Source: Streptococcus oralis (GTDB taxonomy: Bacteria; Bacillota; Bacilli; Lactobacillales; Streptococcaceae). Taken from it: a stretch of DNA of 40,642 nucleotides. Shown one piece after another: positions 1-9,431 of the stretch. The stretch lies in NCBI RefSeq assembly GCF_004127215.1, contig NZ_QEWJ01000013.1, positions 1-40,642 on the forward strand, written 5' to 3'. The position numbers were made by a program, and so were the translations under genes. Position 1 is the stretch's first letter. Each line of letters starts with the position of its first letter. The notes under the pieces are model-generated. The model did no database searches and was not told the DNA's origin. It worked only from the letters and a program-made list of their open reading frames with translations.

Positions 1-10
1 TTACTCAGAG

Positions 11-126
11 TTAAGTGACGATAGCCTAGGAGATACACCTGTACCCATGCCGAACACAGCAGTTAAGCCCTAGAACGCCGGAAGTAGTTGGGGGTTGCCC
101 CCTGTGAGATATGGAAGTCGCTTAGC
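11..126 (+). rRNA. rrf: 5S ribosomal RNA
   Basis: This is the large-subunit 5S rRNA at the end of a ribosomal operon that enters from the left. The terminal helix is visible: AAGTGACG near the 5' end pairs with GTCGCTT near the 3' end. The internal CCGAACACAGCAGTTAAG block is the conserved loop region. Ten bases of spacer precede it, and a tRNA-Asn gene follows after 5 bases, as in the pneumococcal rRNA operon next to comW. The ends are placed by the helix and could shift by one or two bases. Confidence 0.93.
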
Positions 127-131
127 TTTTA

Positions 132-205
132 TCCGCCATAGCTCAGTTGGTAGTAGCGCATGACTGTTAATCATGATGTCGTAGGTTCGAGTCCTACTGG
201 CGGAG
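132..205 (+). tRNA. tRNA-Asn (anticodon GTT)
   Basis: The acceptor stem TCCGCCA pairs with TGGCGGA, with G as discriminator. The anticodon stem CATGA/TCATG closes the loop CTGTTAA, giving anticodon GTT at 166-168. The T-arm reads GTAGG-TTCGAGT-CCTAC. CCA is not encoded. It lies in the rRNA operon directly after 5S and is probably co-transcribed with it. Confidence 0.96.
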
Positions 206-214
206 TTAGAAAAA

Positions 215-240
215 AGAACACCATTGGTGTTTTTTTTTGT
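215..240 (+). terminator. Rho-independent terminator of the rRNA/tRNA operon
   Basis: The stem AACACC/GGTGTT has a three-base loop and is followed by an uninterrupted run of about nine T, ten bases after the tRNA. It is placed to end the rRNA-tRNA transcript. Confidence 0.8.
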
Positions 241-244
241 TTTA

Positions 245-281
245 GTTATGTGATTATTAGTCCGTCTCGCTCCGTGAGGTG
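245..281 (+). repeat. 37-bp repeat fragment, copy 1
   Basis: This stretch matches 29166-29202 at 33 of 37 positions (core TATTAGTCCGTCTC). Both copies sit just downstream of a strong terminator. Here it lies just upstream of a decayed IS200, so it may be part of an IS200 left end, but this is not proven. Confidence 0.5.
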
Positions 282-363
282 CGCGTCGAAGATTATACCA
301 AAAAACTCCAAGCGCGAAACAATAAAGGTGTTCAAGCCAATTGTAAAGCGAAAGGAGAAAAAT

Positions 364-723
364 ATGGCACAAAAGGCTCATAGTTTATCGCACACAAAGT
401 GGCAAGGTGTTAAGATTATTGAAGGTCGCTTAATGCCAGACCATGTACATATGTTAGTAAGTATTCCACCTAGAATTAACGTTGTAAGTTTCATGGGTTA
501 TTTAAAAGGTAAAAGTGCACTCATGATGTTTGATAGACACACCAACCTCAAGTATAAGTTTGGGAATCGGCATTCTTAGGTGAAAGGTTACTACGTGAGT
601 ACAGTAGAACTTAATGGAGCCACAATTAAGAAATATATTCAAGAGCAGGAAAAGTATGATACTGCACTAGATAAATAGAGTGTAAAAGAATATGAGGATC
701 CCTTTAGGTATAGTGGTAAGTAA
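364..723 (+). pseudogene. tnpA: IS200/IS605-family transposase TnpA remnant
   Basis: The reading frame begins with the usual IS200 N-terminus (MAQKAHSLSHTKW) behind a good ribosome binding site, AAAGGAG. It then jumps in frame to GVKIIEGRLMPDHVHML, so roughly 35 family residues are missing. The HUH metal-binding pair is still visible in PDHVHM, and the KKY near the C-terminus holds the tyrosine expected to be the nucleophile. Two in-frame TAG codons (577-579 and 676-678) interrupt the C-terminal part before the natural TAA at 721-723. The protein would be a Y1 single-strand transposase, but deletion plus nonsense codons make it inactive. The pneumococcal genome also carries an insertion sequence near this point. 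Confidence 0.85.
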
Positions 724-880
724 CACTCAAGCCTCTTTGAGAGGTAAGTGACGAGTCAAGAGCAATAAGTCTTGAACAATGTAAAAGCGAGGATCTTTTG
801 GCGCTGGCTGATAATTTAGGCTTATATCCCTAGTGCATACTACCCATTAGAGGGTGGTTCTGATTTTATAAATGAAGTAG
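724..880 (+). mobile_element. IS200 remnant, non-coding right end
   Basis: The 3' untranslated part of the decayed IS200 continues here. It contains a subterminal imperfect hairpin (ACTACCC at 839-845 with GGGTGGT at 852-858) of the kind that marks the right end recognised by Y1 transposases. The exact outer boundary is not visible. No gene is seen between 724 and 1043. Confidence 0.55.
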
Positions 881-954
881 ACTTCTCAAAATTCAAAACT
901 TAATTTTTGCATCTATAAATGCCTCTTTATTTTATTTTATTTTCAGTTCGTTTA

Positions 955-997
955 GCTTTAAATTCTGCTTTTATAGGATTTAAAGCTTTTTTAGTTT
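955..997 (+). terminator. Hairpin with T-rich tail upstream of comW
   Basis: A perfect 9-bp inverted repeat, GCTTTAAAT (955-963) and ATTTAAAGC (978-986), encloses a 14-base loop and is followed by a T-rich run. It could act as a terminator shielding comW from upstream transcription or as part of its regulatory region. No clear ComE direct repeat was recognised before comW. Confidence 0.45.
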
Positions 998-1043
998 TTA
1001 TTTTTGTTAGACTAGTGTTAATAATAAGAAAGGGATTTTTTAT

Positions 1044-1277
1044 ATGCTTCAAAAATTTTATGATCGAGCATTTGTCTTTTTGAAACTTGTTGAACAAGAA
1101 TATGCTTCTTTAGGTCAGAGTCGTGCTGAGTGGGAATCACTTCATCTTCGTTTTTTACTTTATTACTTGATAAGATTTAGAATTACAAGTGTTAAAGACT
1201 TTAATTTATATCATTTTCAGACGGCCTATCGCTTGTATCTTGATAAATTCTTTCTAGAAGGTGCTATCCTAAACTAG
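1044..1277 (+). CDS. comW: Competence protein ComW (diverged)
   Basis: ComW is a small competence protein that protects the sigma factor ComX (SigX) from proteolysis and helps it engage RNA polymerase. This 77-residue protein is close in length to pneumococcal ComW (78 aa). It shares the N-terminal LQK, the central FLLYYLIR and the C-terminal AYRLYLDK block; most other positions differ. The start ATG follows an AAGGG site. The location between the rRNA/tRNA-Asn genes and purA is exactly that of comW in pneumococcus, which supports the assignment despite the divergence. A possible -10 (TAATAA) lies near 1019. Expression from an early ComE-type promoter is expected but was not clearly seen. Confidence 0.85.
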   Translation: MLQKFYDRAFVFLKLVEQEYASLGQSRAEWESLHLRFLLYYLIRFRITSVKDFNLYHFQTAYRLYLDKFFLEGAILN

Positions 1278-1409
1278 TGAGGATCATATATATCATTTAT
1301 CACGAACAATAAGGAACATTGAATTTGTGAATTTAAGGATTTTATTTAAAATATGTGGTTTTGAATTTTATAATTTACAGAAATTCCAAATCTTTTCTAT
1401 TGTTTCTTC

Positions 1410-1438
1410 TTGATAAAATAGTGTTTTTTTCTTATAAT
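1410..1438 (+). promoter_or_regulatory. purA promoter
   Basis: TTGATA (1410-1415) and TATAAT (1433-1438) are separated by 17 bp, a near-consensus housekeeping promoter. The implied 5' UTR to the purA ATG is about 78 nt. A weak PurBox-like motif with core CGAAC lies at 1298-1310 (10 of 13 matches). The rest of 1278-1522 shows no gene. Confidence 0.75.
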
Positions 1439-1447
1439 AAATTGTAA

Positions 1448-2809
<1,362 letters not shown>

Positions 2810-2815
2810 GAAATT

Positions 2816-2848
2816 TTTAAGATTAGTTTAAGATAGGTCGGGTATACT
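2816..2848 (+). promoter_or_regulatory. CiaR-type promoter of the small RNA
   Basis: A direct repeat TTTAAG-N5-TTTAAG (2816-2821 and 2827-2832) lies exactly 10 bp before a -10 TATACT (2843-2848). This is the published architecture of CiaR-activated promoters that drive csRNA genes in streptococci. The repeat begins seven bases after the purA stop codon. Confidence 0.85.
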
Positions 2849-2854
2849 ATAGAC

Positions 2855-2954
2855 AGTTACAAGAAGACCTCCTAACTTGTTGTAACAAATATCCTAAACT
2901 TTTCTTTTTCATAATAATCTCCCTATTAAGTCACCCCATTGGGTGACTTTTTTT
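2855..2954 (+). ncRNA. Cia-dependent small RNA (csRNA)
   Basis: The csRNAs are trans-acting RNAs of the CiaRH two-component system that repress targets including comC, so they restrain competence. The predicted transcript starts about 7 nt after the -10 and ends at a strong terminator: AAGTCACCC (2928-2936) pairs with GGGTGACTT (2941-2949), then a T run. That gives about 100 nt, within the known csRNA size range. A 5' hairpin GTTACAA...TTGTAAC exposes a CCTCC-containing loop, which could pair with Shine-Dalgarno sequences as in known csRNAs. Which numbered csRNA this corresponds to was not determined. Confidence 0.85.
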
Positions 2955-3009
2955 GTCTTGGGAATCATGATATAATAATAGAATCGACAAGTAGGAAAAG
3001 GAAAAATTG

Positions 3010-3477
3010 ATGAGTTATACAGTTGAAGAAAAAGAAAGCTTCATGAGAGAAGCCTTGAAGGAGGCAGAAATTGCCTTAGAGCATGATGAAATTCCTATCG
3101 GATGTGTAATTGTCAAGGATAGAGAAATCATTGGTAGGGGGCATAATGCGCGCGAGGAGTTGCAACGGGCGGTTATGCATGCAGAAATCATGGCTATAGA
3201 GAATGCTAATCTGAGTGAAGAGAGCTGGCGTTTACTAGATTGCACCCTTTTTGTGACTATAGAGCCCTGTGTGATGTGTAGTGGGGCAATCGGACTTGCC
3301 CGTATTCCAAACGTAGTCTATGGGGCTAAGAATCAGAAATTTGGTGCAGCTGGAAGTTTGTACGATATTTTGACAGATGAGCGCCTCAATCATCGTGTAA
3401 AGGTCGAAACGGGAGTTTTGGAGAGTGAGTGCGCAGGTATTATGCAGGACTTTTTCCGAAATCGACGGAAAAAATAA
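3010..3477 (+). CDS. tadA: tRNA-specific adenosine deaminase
   Basis: TadA converts adenosine 34 of tRNA-Arg(ACG) to inosine, allowing wobble decoding. The cytidine/deoxycytidylate deaminase zinc site is intact: His57-Ala-Glu59 (HAEIMAI) and Cys87/Cys90 in PCVMC. The protein has 155 residues, as in pneumococcus. The ATG at 3010 is chosen over a TTG directly before it. An extended -10 (TGATATAAT at 2968-2976) just after the csRNA terminator is its likely promoter. The SRP RNA gene follows. Confidence 0.93.
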   Translation: MSYTVEEKESFMREALKEAEIALEHDEIPIGCVIVKDREIIGRGHNAREELQRAVMHAEIMAIENANLSEESWRLLDCTLFVTIEPCVMCSGAIGLARIPNVVYGAKNQKFGAAGSLYDILTDERLNHRVKVETGVLESECAGIMQDFFRNRRKK

Positions 3478-3517
3478 TTTCTCTTTCAAAATAGAGTGGA
3501 ATGTGGTATAATAAATA

Positions 3518-3597
3518 GTGGAGCAACAGTTCTGCGTGAAGCGGGTCAGGGGAGGAATCCAGCAGCCCTAAGCGATGTGAATTGTGTGCTCTTTTTT
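3518..3597 (+). ncRNA. ffs: Signal recognition particle RNA (small type)
   Basis: The apical SRP hairpin that binds Ffh is clear: GGGTCAGG, then GGAGGAATCC, then AGCAGCCCTAA. The outer arms GGAGCA and TGCTCT close the molecule, and the 3' arm runs into a T tract that acts as terminator. A promoter precedes it: TTTCAA (3484-3489), 17 bp, TATAAT (3507-3512), with an extended TG. The size of about 80 nt fits the small scRNA of streptococci. Confidence 0.92.
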
Positions 3598-3606
3598 CGT
3601 GCTTTT

Positions 3607-3614
3607 TCCGAATA
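3607..3614 (+). promoter_or_regulatory. Cin-box (SigX/ComX promoter) of the dut-radA operon
   Basis: TCCGAATA matches the late-competence cin-box TNCGAATA and is preceded by a T-rich stretch. It lies 48 bases before dut. Pneumococcal dut-radA is a known late competence operon, so this element probably brings the operon, above all radA, under ComX control. Confidence 0.75.
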
Positions 3615-3661
3615 AATAAGATAGAATAATCTAGAATAAGTGATAACAGAAAAGAGAAAAT

Positions 3662-4105
3662 ATGAAAATTCGTGGTTTTGAATTGGTTTCAAGTTTTACA
3701 GATGAAAATTTATTGCCGAAGCGTGAGACAGCGCATGCGGCTGGTTATGATTTAAAGGTTGCGGAACGCACTGTGATTGCTCCAGGAGAGATTGTTCTCG
3801 TTCCGACTGGTGTTAAGGCCTATATGCAGCCGACAGAAGTGCTTTATCTTTATGACCGTTCATCAAACCCTCGTAAGAAGGGCTTGGTCTTGATTAACTC
3901 AGTTGGGGTCATTGATGGGGATTATTATGGAAATCCTGGAAATGAGGGACATATCTTTGCGCAGATGAAAAACATTACTGATCAGGAAGTGGTTCTTGAA
4001 GTTGGGGAACGTGTGGTTCAGGCTGTCTTTGCACCTTTCTTAATTGCAGACGGAGATGAGGCAGACGGAGTGCGGACAGGTGGGTTTGGTTCGACAGGGC
4101 ACTAG
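3662..4105 (+). CDS. dut: dUTP diphosphatase
   Basis: The protein hydrolyses dUTP to dUMP and keeps uracil out of DNA. Its 147 residues carry the trimeric dUTPase motifs in order: AGYDL (motif 1), YDRSSNPRKKG (variant of motif 2), INSVGVIDGDYYG with the catalytic Asp (motif 3), and the glycine-rich GFGSTGH at the C-terminus (motif 5). It is the first gene of the cin-box operon; the phosphatase gene follows with one intervening base and radA comes after, so dut may be induced during transformation. Confidence 0.92.
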   Translation: MKIRGFELVSSFTDENLLPKRETAHAAGYDLKVAERTVIAPGEIVLVPTGVKAYMQPTEVLYLYDRSSNPRKKGLVLINSVGVIDGDYYGNPGNEGHIFAQMKNITDQEVVLEVGERVVQAVFAPFLIADGDEADGVRTGGFGSTGH

Positions 4106-4106
4106 G

Positions 4107-4622
4107 ATGAAGATTATCTTTGTGCGTCATGGGGAGCCAGATTATCATGAATTAGAGGAACGTTCTTATACAGGTTTTGGGATGGATTTAGCCCCTTTAT
4201 CTAAGGAAGGACGGCAACAAGCTCAGGAACTTTGCGAAAATCCCTTGCTACAATCAGCTGATTTGCTAGTAACTTCAGCAGTGACAAGGGCTTTAGAAAC
4301 GGCTTCTTATGTAACTGGTGCTACGGGTCTTCCTTTAAGAGTAGAGCCTTTATTGCATGAATGGCAAGTCTATGAAACCGGGATAGAAAACTTTGAAAGA
4401 GCTAGATGCCTGTTTTTAGAAAACAAGGGGGAGTTGCTTCCTAATAATCCTATTCAATATGAGACAGCTGAGGAGATGAGAGCTCGCTTTCTCGAATCTA
4501 TGGCTAAGTATCGAGATCATCAGACTGTGGTAGTTGTCGCTCATCGAATGCTCATGCGCCAATTTGTACCAGACGAGAAGATTGATTTTTGTCAAGTGAT
4601 TGAGTGTGAGGTAGAGATTTAG
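4107..4622 (+). CDS. Histidine phosphatase family protein
   Basis: The protein has 171 residues and belongs to the phosphoglycerate-mutase-like superfamily. The N-terminal RHGEPD motif holds the phospho-accepting His, a conserved Arg lies in [11 protein letters not shown], and VVVAHRM near the C-terminus gives the second catalytic His. The substrate cannot be told from sequence. The ATG is one base after the dut stop, and its own stop overlaps the radA ribosome binding site, so the three genes are translated from one message. The corresponding pneumococcal gene sits in the same operon without an established function. Confidence 0.85.
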   Translation: MKIIFVRHGEPDYHELEERSYTGFGMDLAPLSKEGRQQAQELCENPLLQSADLLVTSAVTRALETASYVTGATGLPLRVEPLLHEWQVYETGIENFERARCLFLENKGELLPNNPIQYETAEEMRARFLESMAKYRDHQTVVVVAHRMLMRQFVPDEKIDFCQVIECEVEI

Positions 4623-4635
4623 AAAGAGGTTTATC

Positions 4636-5997
4636 ATCGCAAAGAAAAAAGCGACATTTGTGTGTCAAAATTGTGAATATAATTCACCTAAGTATCTAGG
4701 ACGTTGTCCCAACTGTGGGTCTTGGTCTTCTTTTATAGAAGAAATCGAGGTTGCCGAGGTCAAAAATGCGCGTGTGTCCTTGACAGGTGAGAAAACCAAG
4801 CCTATGAAACTGGCTGAGGTGACTTCCATCAATGTCAATCGAACTAAGACGGAGATGGAGGAATTCAACCGTGTACTTGGAGGCGGAGTGGTACCAGGAA
4901 GTCTCGTACTCATAGGTGGGGATCCTGGAATCGGGAAATCAACCCTTCTCCTACAAGTTTCAACCCAGCTGTCTCAAGTGGGTACGGTTCTCTATGTCAG
5001 TGGGGAGGAGTCTGCCCAGCAGATTAAACTCCGTGCAGAGCGCTTGGGGGATATTGATAGCGAGTTTTATCTCTACGCAGAGACCAATATGCAGAGTGTT
5101 CGTGCAGAGGTGGAGCGCATCCAACCAGACTTTCTCATTATCGACTCCATTCAGACTATTATGTCTCCTGAGATTTCAGGGGTGCAGGGGTCTGTTTCTC
5201 AGGTACGTGAGGTGACAGCTGAACTTATGCAGTTAGCTAAGACTAATAACATTGCTATCTTTATCGTAGGGCATGTGACCAAGGAAGGGACCTTGGCAGG
5301 TCCTCGTATGTTGGAACATATGGTAGATACAGTACTTTACTTTGAAGGGGAACGTCACCATACCTTTCGTATCTTGAGAGCAGTCAAAAACCGTTTTGGC
5401 TCCACTAATGAGATTGGGATTTTTGAGATGCAGTCAGGCGGCTTGGTTGAGGTGCTCAATCCGAGTCAAGTTTTCCTAGAAGAGCGTTTGGATGGGGCGA
5501 CTGGTTCATCCATCGTGGTAACCATGGAAGGGACACGTCCGATTTTGGCGGAGGTTCAAGCCTTGGTGACACCAACCATGTTTGGAAATGCCAAGCGTAC
5601 GACGACAGGGCTTGACTTCAATCGTGCTAGTTTGATTATGGCTGTTTTGGAAAAGCGGGCAGGACTTCTCTTGCAAAATCAGGATGCCTATCTCAAATCT
5701 GCTGGTGGCGTGAAATTGGATGAACCTGCGATTGACTTGGCTGTTGCGGTTGCCATTGCTTCGAGCTACAAGGATAAGCCAACCAATCCTCAAGAATGCT
5801 TTGTAGGAGAGTTAGGCTTGACCGGAGAGATTCGACGTGTCAATCGTATCGAGCAGCGCATCAATGAAGCGGCAAAACTGGGCTTTACTAAGATTTATGT
5901 ACCCAAGAATTCCTTGACAGGAATCACTCCACCCAAGGAAATCCAGGTAATCGGAGTGACGACCATTCAGGAAGTTTTGAAAAAGGTCTTTGCATAA
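4636..5997 (+). CDS. radA: DNA repair/recombination protein RadA (ATC start likely)
   Basis: RadA (Sms) is a hexameric RecA-like helicase that extends recombination intermediates; in pneumococcus it is needed for chromosomal transformation. Seen in order: a C4 zinc finger (Cys10, 13, 24, 27), Walker [11 protein letters not shown] (about 94-103), the KNRFG motif, and a Lon-like C-terminal domain ([16 protein letters not shown]). No ATG, GTG or TTG exists at the expected N-terminus. The ATC at 4636 lies 6 bases after AGAGG, gives [13 protein letters not shown] and a 453-residue protein; the first alternative is GTG at 4660, which has no well-placed ribosome binding site. It is the last gene of the cin-box operon. 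Confidence 0.93.
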   Translation: MAKKKATFVCQNCEYNSPKYLGRCPNCGSWSSFIEEIEVAEVKNARVSLTGEKTKPMKLAEVTSINVNRTKTEMEEFNRVLGGGVVPGSLVLIGGDPGIGKSTLLLQVSTQLSQVGTVLYVSGEESAQQIKLRAERLGDIDSEFYLYAETNMQSVRAEVERIQPDFLIIDSIQTIMSPEISGVQGSVSQVREVTAELMQLAKTNNIAIFIVGHVTKEGTLAGPRMLEHMVDTVLYFEGERHHTFRILRAVKNRFGSTNEIGIFEMQSGGLVEVLNPSQVFLEERLDGATGSSIVVTMEGTRPILAEVQALVTPTMFGNAKRTTTGLDFNRASLIMAVLEKRAGLLLQNQDAYLKSAGGVKLDEPAIDLAVAVAIASSYKDKPTNPQECFVGELGLTGEIRRVNRIEQRINEAAKLGFTKIYVPKNSLTGITPPKEIQVIGVTTIQEVLKKVFA

Positions 5998-6069
5998 TCC
6001 GTGACAAATTCTCTTAAAAATGATAAGATAGGAGAAATATTTGATTATCAAATTTTTGAGGAGGGAATC

Positions 6070-6564
6070 GTGTCGTATTTTGAACAGTTTATGAAAGCCA
6101 ATCAGGCTTATGTTGCCCTACATGGGCAGTTAAATCTGCCACTTAAACCCAAAACTAGAGTAGCCATTGTGACCTGCATGGATTCACGTTTGCACGTTGC
6201 GCAAGCTCTAGGTTTGGCCCTTGGGGATGCTCATATCTTGCGGAATGCGGGTGGTCGAGTAACTGAGGACATGATTCGTTCACTGGTGATTTCCCAGCAA
6301 CAAATGGGGACAAGAGAAATCGTGGTGCTTCACCATACAGACTGTGGAGCTCAAACCTTTCAAAATGAAAGTTTTCATGAACATTTGAAAAACGAGCTCG
6401 GGGTTGATGTGTCTGATCAAGATTTTTTACCATTTCAGGATGTTGAAGAGAGTGTGAGAGAGGATATGCAGTTGCTTCGAGAATCTCCACTGATTCCTGA
6501 TGATGTGGTTATTTCAGGTGCTGTCTATGATGTGGATACAGGAAGTATGAGAGAAGTATACTAA
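6070..6564 (+). CDS. Beta-class carbonic anhydrase
   Basis: The enzyme interconverts CO2 and bicarbonate, and bicarbonate feeds carboxylations such as fatty acid and purine synthesis. The zinc ligands are visible in CMDSRLH (Cys plus the Asp-Arg dyad) and HHTDCG (His and Cys). The GTG at 6070 follows GGAGGG at ideal distance and gives 164 residues with MSYFEQF at the start, as in pneumococcus; the open frame extends upstream without a good site. The last residues (REVY) differ from the pneumococcal ending as remembered. Confidence 0.9.
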   Translation: MSYFEQFMKANQAYVALHGQLNLPLKPKTRVAIVTCMDSRLHVAQALGLALGDAHILRNAGGRVTEDMIRSLVISQQQMGTREIVVLHHTDCGAQTFQNESFHEHLKNELGVDVSDQDFLPFQDVEESVREDMQLLRESPLIPDDVVISGAVYDVDTGSMREVY

Positions 6565-6653
6565 CTTTGTCTCGAAAAAATCTCATCCTAGCATAAAAAC
6601 GATTGTTAAAATGTAGGATTTTTAGTTTTAATATAGCTAATATAAAATAATAT

Positions 6654-6690
6654 AAAACAAGGGTATAAATGTTTGCTCTTGTTTTATTTT
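6654..6690 (+). terminator. Rho-independent terminator after carbonic anhydrase
   Basis: AAAACAAG (6654-6661) pairs with CTTGTTTT (6678-6685) and is followed by further T. It separates the carbonic anhydrase from prs. Confidence 0.6.
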
Positions 6691-6693
6691 TGA

Positions 6694-6722
6694 TTGAAAA
6701 ATAAAGGAAAAAGCGCTACAAT
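6694..6722 (+). promoter_or_regulatory. prs promoter
   Basis: TTGAAA (6694-6699) and TACAAT (6717-6722) are 17 bp apart, 55 bases before the prs ATG. Confidence 0.65.
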
Positions 6723-6777
6723 GGTAAATGGAAAATGTTGTGACAAAACAAGTGATACATAAATACCGGAGGAAATC

Positions 6778-7746
6778 ATGTCTTTTTCTGATTTAAAGCT
6801 GTTTGCCCTTTCTTCTAATAGAGAATTGGCAGAGCGTGTGGCGCAAGAGATTGGGATAGAGTTGGGGAAATCGACTGTTCGCCAATTTTCAGATGGGGAG
6901 ATTCAGGTCAATATCGAAGAATCAATCCGTGGGAAACACGTCTTTATCCTACAATCAACGAGTTCACCTGTAAATGATAATCTACTTGAAATTTTGATTA
7001 TGGTGGACGCATTGAAGCGTGCTAGTGCAGAATCTGTCAATGTTGTTATGCCTTACTATGGCTATGCACGTCAGGATAGAAAAGCGCGAGCGCGTGAGCC
7101 AATTACTGCAAAACTCGTTGCAAACATGCTAGAAGTTGCTGGGGTAGATCGTTTGTTGACGATTGATTTGCATGCGGCACAGATTCAGGGATTCTTTGAT
7201 ATTCCAGTTGATCACTTGATGGGTGCTCCACTGATCGCGGACTATTTTGAACGTCGTGGGATGGTTGGTTCTGACTATGTGGTTGTCAGTCCAGACCATG
7301 GTGGGGTGACTCGTGCTCGTAAATTGGCAGAGTTTTTGAAAACTCCGATTGCGATTATTGACAAACGCCGTAGTGTAGATAAGATGAATACCAGTGAAGT
7401 GATGAACATCATTGGTAAGGTAGAAGGTAAGACTTGTATCTTGATTGATGATATGATTGATACGGCTGGAACGATTTGTCATGCGGCGGATGCTCTTGCT
7501 GAAGCAGGTGCCGTTGAAGTTTACGCAAGTTGTACGCACCCAGTTCTTTCGGGGCCAGCTATGGACAATATCCAAAAATCAGCTATTAAAAAATTGGTTG
7601 TTTTGGATACCATCTATCTACCAGAAGAGCGCTTGATTGATAAGATTGAACAAATCTCGATTGCCCACCTCTTAGGAGATGCCATCGTTCGCATCCACGA
7701 AAAACGCCCTCTTTCTCCTCTATTTTGTATTGAGAAAAAGATTTAA
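6778..7746 (+). CDS. prs: Ribose-phosphate pyrophosphokinase (PRPP synthetase)
   Basis: The enzyme makes PRPP from ribose-5-phosphate and ATP. PRPP is the substrate of PurF in this window and of pyrimidine, NAD, His and Trp synthesis. The 322-residue protein carries the flexible-loop region ([16 protein letters not shown]), the catalytic [15 protein letters not shown] block and the PRPP-binding motif [12 protein letters not shown]. The start follows CCGGAGGAAATC. In pneumococcus polA lies between prs and the next gene; here only 119 bases separate them, with a weak possible terminator near 7771-7807. Confidence 0.95.
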   Translation: MSFSDLKLFALSSNRELAERVAQEIGIELGKSTVRQFSDGEIQVNIEESIRGKHVFILQSTSSPVNDNLLEILIMVDALKRASAESVNVVMPYYGYARQDRKARAREPITAKLVANMLEVAGVDRLLTIDLHAAQIQGFFDIPVDHLMGAPLIADYFERRGMVGSDYVVVSPDHGGVTRARKLAEFLKTPIAIIDKRRSVDKMNTSEVMNIIGKVEGKTCILIDDMIDTAGTICHAADALAEAGAVEVYASCTHPVLSGPAMDNIQKSAIKKLVVLDTIYLPEERLIDKIEQISIAHLLGDAIVRIHEKRPLSPLFCIEKKI

Positions 7747-7865
7747 TCCTTCACTTAAGATAGATAGTCCTCCTAGCAGGTTTCTTTTCTTGCTGGAAGA
7801 TTTTTGTAGTCAAAATCTGCAAACCCTTTCATAATATGCTATACTGATGGAAAAGGAGGATTTCT

Positions 7866-8303
7866 ATGAGCCAAGAATTTATCAATCCAAGCGATGGTGT
7901 GGTCCGTCAGTATCTGGCGACCAGTAAAACGTTAGCGGTAGTGGGTTTGTCTGACCGTGAAGAAACAACTAGCAATCGAGTGACTAAGGAAATGCAGGCT
8001 AGAGGCTATAAAATCATTCCAGTCAATCCCAAGGCTGCAGGTGGGGAAATCTTGGGAGAGAAGACTTATGCGAGTCTAGCTGAGATTCCTTTTCCTGTGG
8101 ACATTGTCAATGTATACCGACGTAGCGAGTTTTTACCAGATGTGGCGCGTGATTTTCTCAAGGCTGATGCTAAGATTTTCTGGGCGCAGCTGGGACTTGA
8201 AAGTTTAGAAGCGGAAGAAATCTTGCGTGCTGGAGGATGCAACGACATCGTGATGAATCGCTGTATTAAAAGAGAACATACTCGTTTAATTCTTGAACAA
8301 TAA
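7866..8303 (+). CDS. CoA-binding domain protein (YccU-like)
   Basis: This 145-residue protein is a stand-alone Rossmann-fold CoA_binding_2 domain. The nucleotide-binding start KTLAVVGLSDREETTS, then IIPVNPKAAGGEILG and the C-terminal MNRCIKREH block are typical of the YccU/YneT family. Members bind CoA in structures, but their role is not established. The start follows AAAGGAGGATTTCT, a strong ribosome binding site. A bidirectional terminator separates it from the convergent gene. Confidence 0.85.
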   Translation: MSQEFINPSDGVVRQYLATSKTLAVVGLSDREETTSNRVTKEMQARGYKIIPVNPKAAGGEILGEKTYASLAEIPFPVDIVNVYRRSEFLPDVARDFLKADAKIFWAQLGLESLEAEEILRAGGCNDIVMNRCIKREHTRLILEQ

Positions 8304-8327
8304 AAAGGTAGCCATGGGCTACCTTTT
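8304..8327. terminator. Bidirectional terminator between convergent genes
   Basis: AAAGGTAGCC (8304-8313) pairs with GGCTACCTTT (8317-8326) around a three-base loop, with A and T runs on both sides. It serves the CoA-binding gene on the plus strand and the YeiH gene on the minus strand. Confidence 0.85.
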
Positions 8328-8330
8328 GTG

Positions 8331-9341
8331 TTATAAAGTACCAATCAATGCTTGCATACCTAGACTGGTAAGGATGATGGCAATCCAGCAAAGGGCTCCA
8401 AGAAGAATGGACTTGCCACTGGATTTGATCATAGCGATAAGATTGGTTTTGAGACCGATGGCGCTCATGGCCATGATAATGAGGAATTTGGATAGTTGTT
8501 TGAGAGGGGTGAAGAAGCTGCTAGACACACCAAGAGAGGTAAGAAGGGTCGTTAAGAGAGAGGCTAGTATGAAATAAAGGATGAAAAGTGGGAAGACCTT
8601 TTTTAGTTGGAAATCTTGGCTGTTTTTTTGCTGGCGACTTTGCCAGTAGGAGAGAAAGAGAGTGATGGGAATGATGGCTAAGGTGCGCGTGAGTTTAACA
8701 ATGGTTGCAGACTCAAGGGTATTGGTCTGGTAAAGACTGTCCCAGGAGCTGGCGGTGGCCGTTACAGAAGAAGTATCATTGACCGCAGTTCCTGCAAAGA
8801 GGGCGAAGCCGTCATTGGATAGATGAAGCCAGGTTCCTAGAGTTGGAAAGATGAGCGCAGCCAAGACATTGAAGAAAAAGATAACGGAAATGGCTTGAGC
8901 TACTTCTTTTTCCTTGGCATGGATAACGGGTGCTGTCGCCGCAATAGCAGAGCCACCACAGATAGAAGAACCTACTCCAATCAAGGTAGCCAGTTTTGTG
9001 TCCAGTGCAAAGAAGCGCTGGAAGAGATAGGCAACAATCAAAGCTATTGAAATGGTGGACAGGATGACAGGGAGCGAAGATTGCCCTACCGCGAAGACTT
9101 GCGAGATATTGAGACCAAAACCGAGTAAGATAACGGCATACTGGAGTAATTTTTTTGAACTAAAGGTCAAGCCAGCATCCAGTTGTTTGTGGGGTGATAG
9201 AAAAGGGTGAAGGAGCATCCCTATAAAGATAGCAAAGACAGGTGCTCCGATGACAGGAAAGAATCCTCCTAGGTACCAAGACACGATAGAAATGACAAGG
9301 CAGGCCAAGATTCCTGCCCCATTTTTTGATAAAAATGACAT
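8331..9341 (-). CDS. YeiH/UPF0324 family membrane protein
   Basis: The 336-residue protein has about ten hydrophobic segments and belongs to the UPF0324 (Cons_hypoth698) family. The conserved [14 protein letters not shown] stretch, a re-entrant-like motif, and [12 protein letters not shown] are both present. Members are predicted inner-membrane transporters, sometimes proposed to export sulfite or sulfate-like anions, but the substrate here is unknown. The ATG follows GGAGG on the minus strand. It has its own promoter at 9369-9397 and is divergent from araT. Confidence 0.87.
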   Translation of the reverse strand: MSFLSKNGAGILACLVISIVSWYLGGFFPVIGAPVFAIFIGMLLHPFLSPHKQLDAGLTFSSKKLLQYAVILLGFGLNISQVFAVGQSSLPVILSTISIALIVAYLFQRFFALDTKLATLIGVGSSICGGSAIAATAPVIHAKEKEVAQAISVIFFFNVLAALIFPTLGTWLHLSNDGFALFAGTAVNDTSSVTATASSWDSLYQTNTLESATIVKLTRTLAIIPITLFLSYWQSRQQKNSQDFQLKKVFPLFILYFILASLLTTLLTSLGVSSSFFTPLKQLSKFLIIMAMSAIGLKTNLIAMIKSSGKSILLGALCWIAIILTSLGMQALIGTL

Positions 9342-9354
9342 ATAAACCTCCGAA

Positions 9355-9397
9355 AATAAGCACTTATTATTATAGTCCTGTCGAGAAGAAAAGTAAA
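9355..9397 (-). promoter_or_regulatory. Promoter of the YeiH gene with a palindrome in its leader
   Basis: Read on the minus strand, TTTACT (9392-9397) and TATAAT (9369-9374) are 17 bp apart. Immediately downstream, AATAAG-CA-CTTATT (9355-9368) forms a palindrome between the -10 and the ribosome binding site, a plausible operator for an unknown regulator. Confidence 0.6.
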
Positions 9398-9431
9398 ATA
9401 GAAAGTAAAAAATGCAGGTTTTAGGTGGATT

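Noticed and set aside
160-363. Upstream extension of the IS200 frame starting inside tRNA-Asn
   Set aside because: The frame is open only by chance; the family start MAQKAHSL is at 364 behind AAAGGAG.
70-381. 103-residue minus-strand frame across 5S rRNA, tRNA-Asn and the terminator
   Set aside because: It lies antisense to RNA genes, has no ribosome binding site and no recognisable family.
2850-2912. Minus-strand frame of about 21 codons starting MKKKSLGYLL behind GGGAG
   Set aside because: It lies antisense to the csRNA, and the only upstream sequence is the csRNA terminator, so no promoter is available. The CiaR-type promoter explains the region better.
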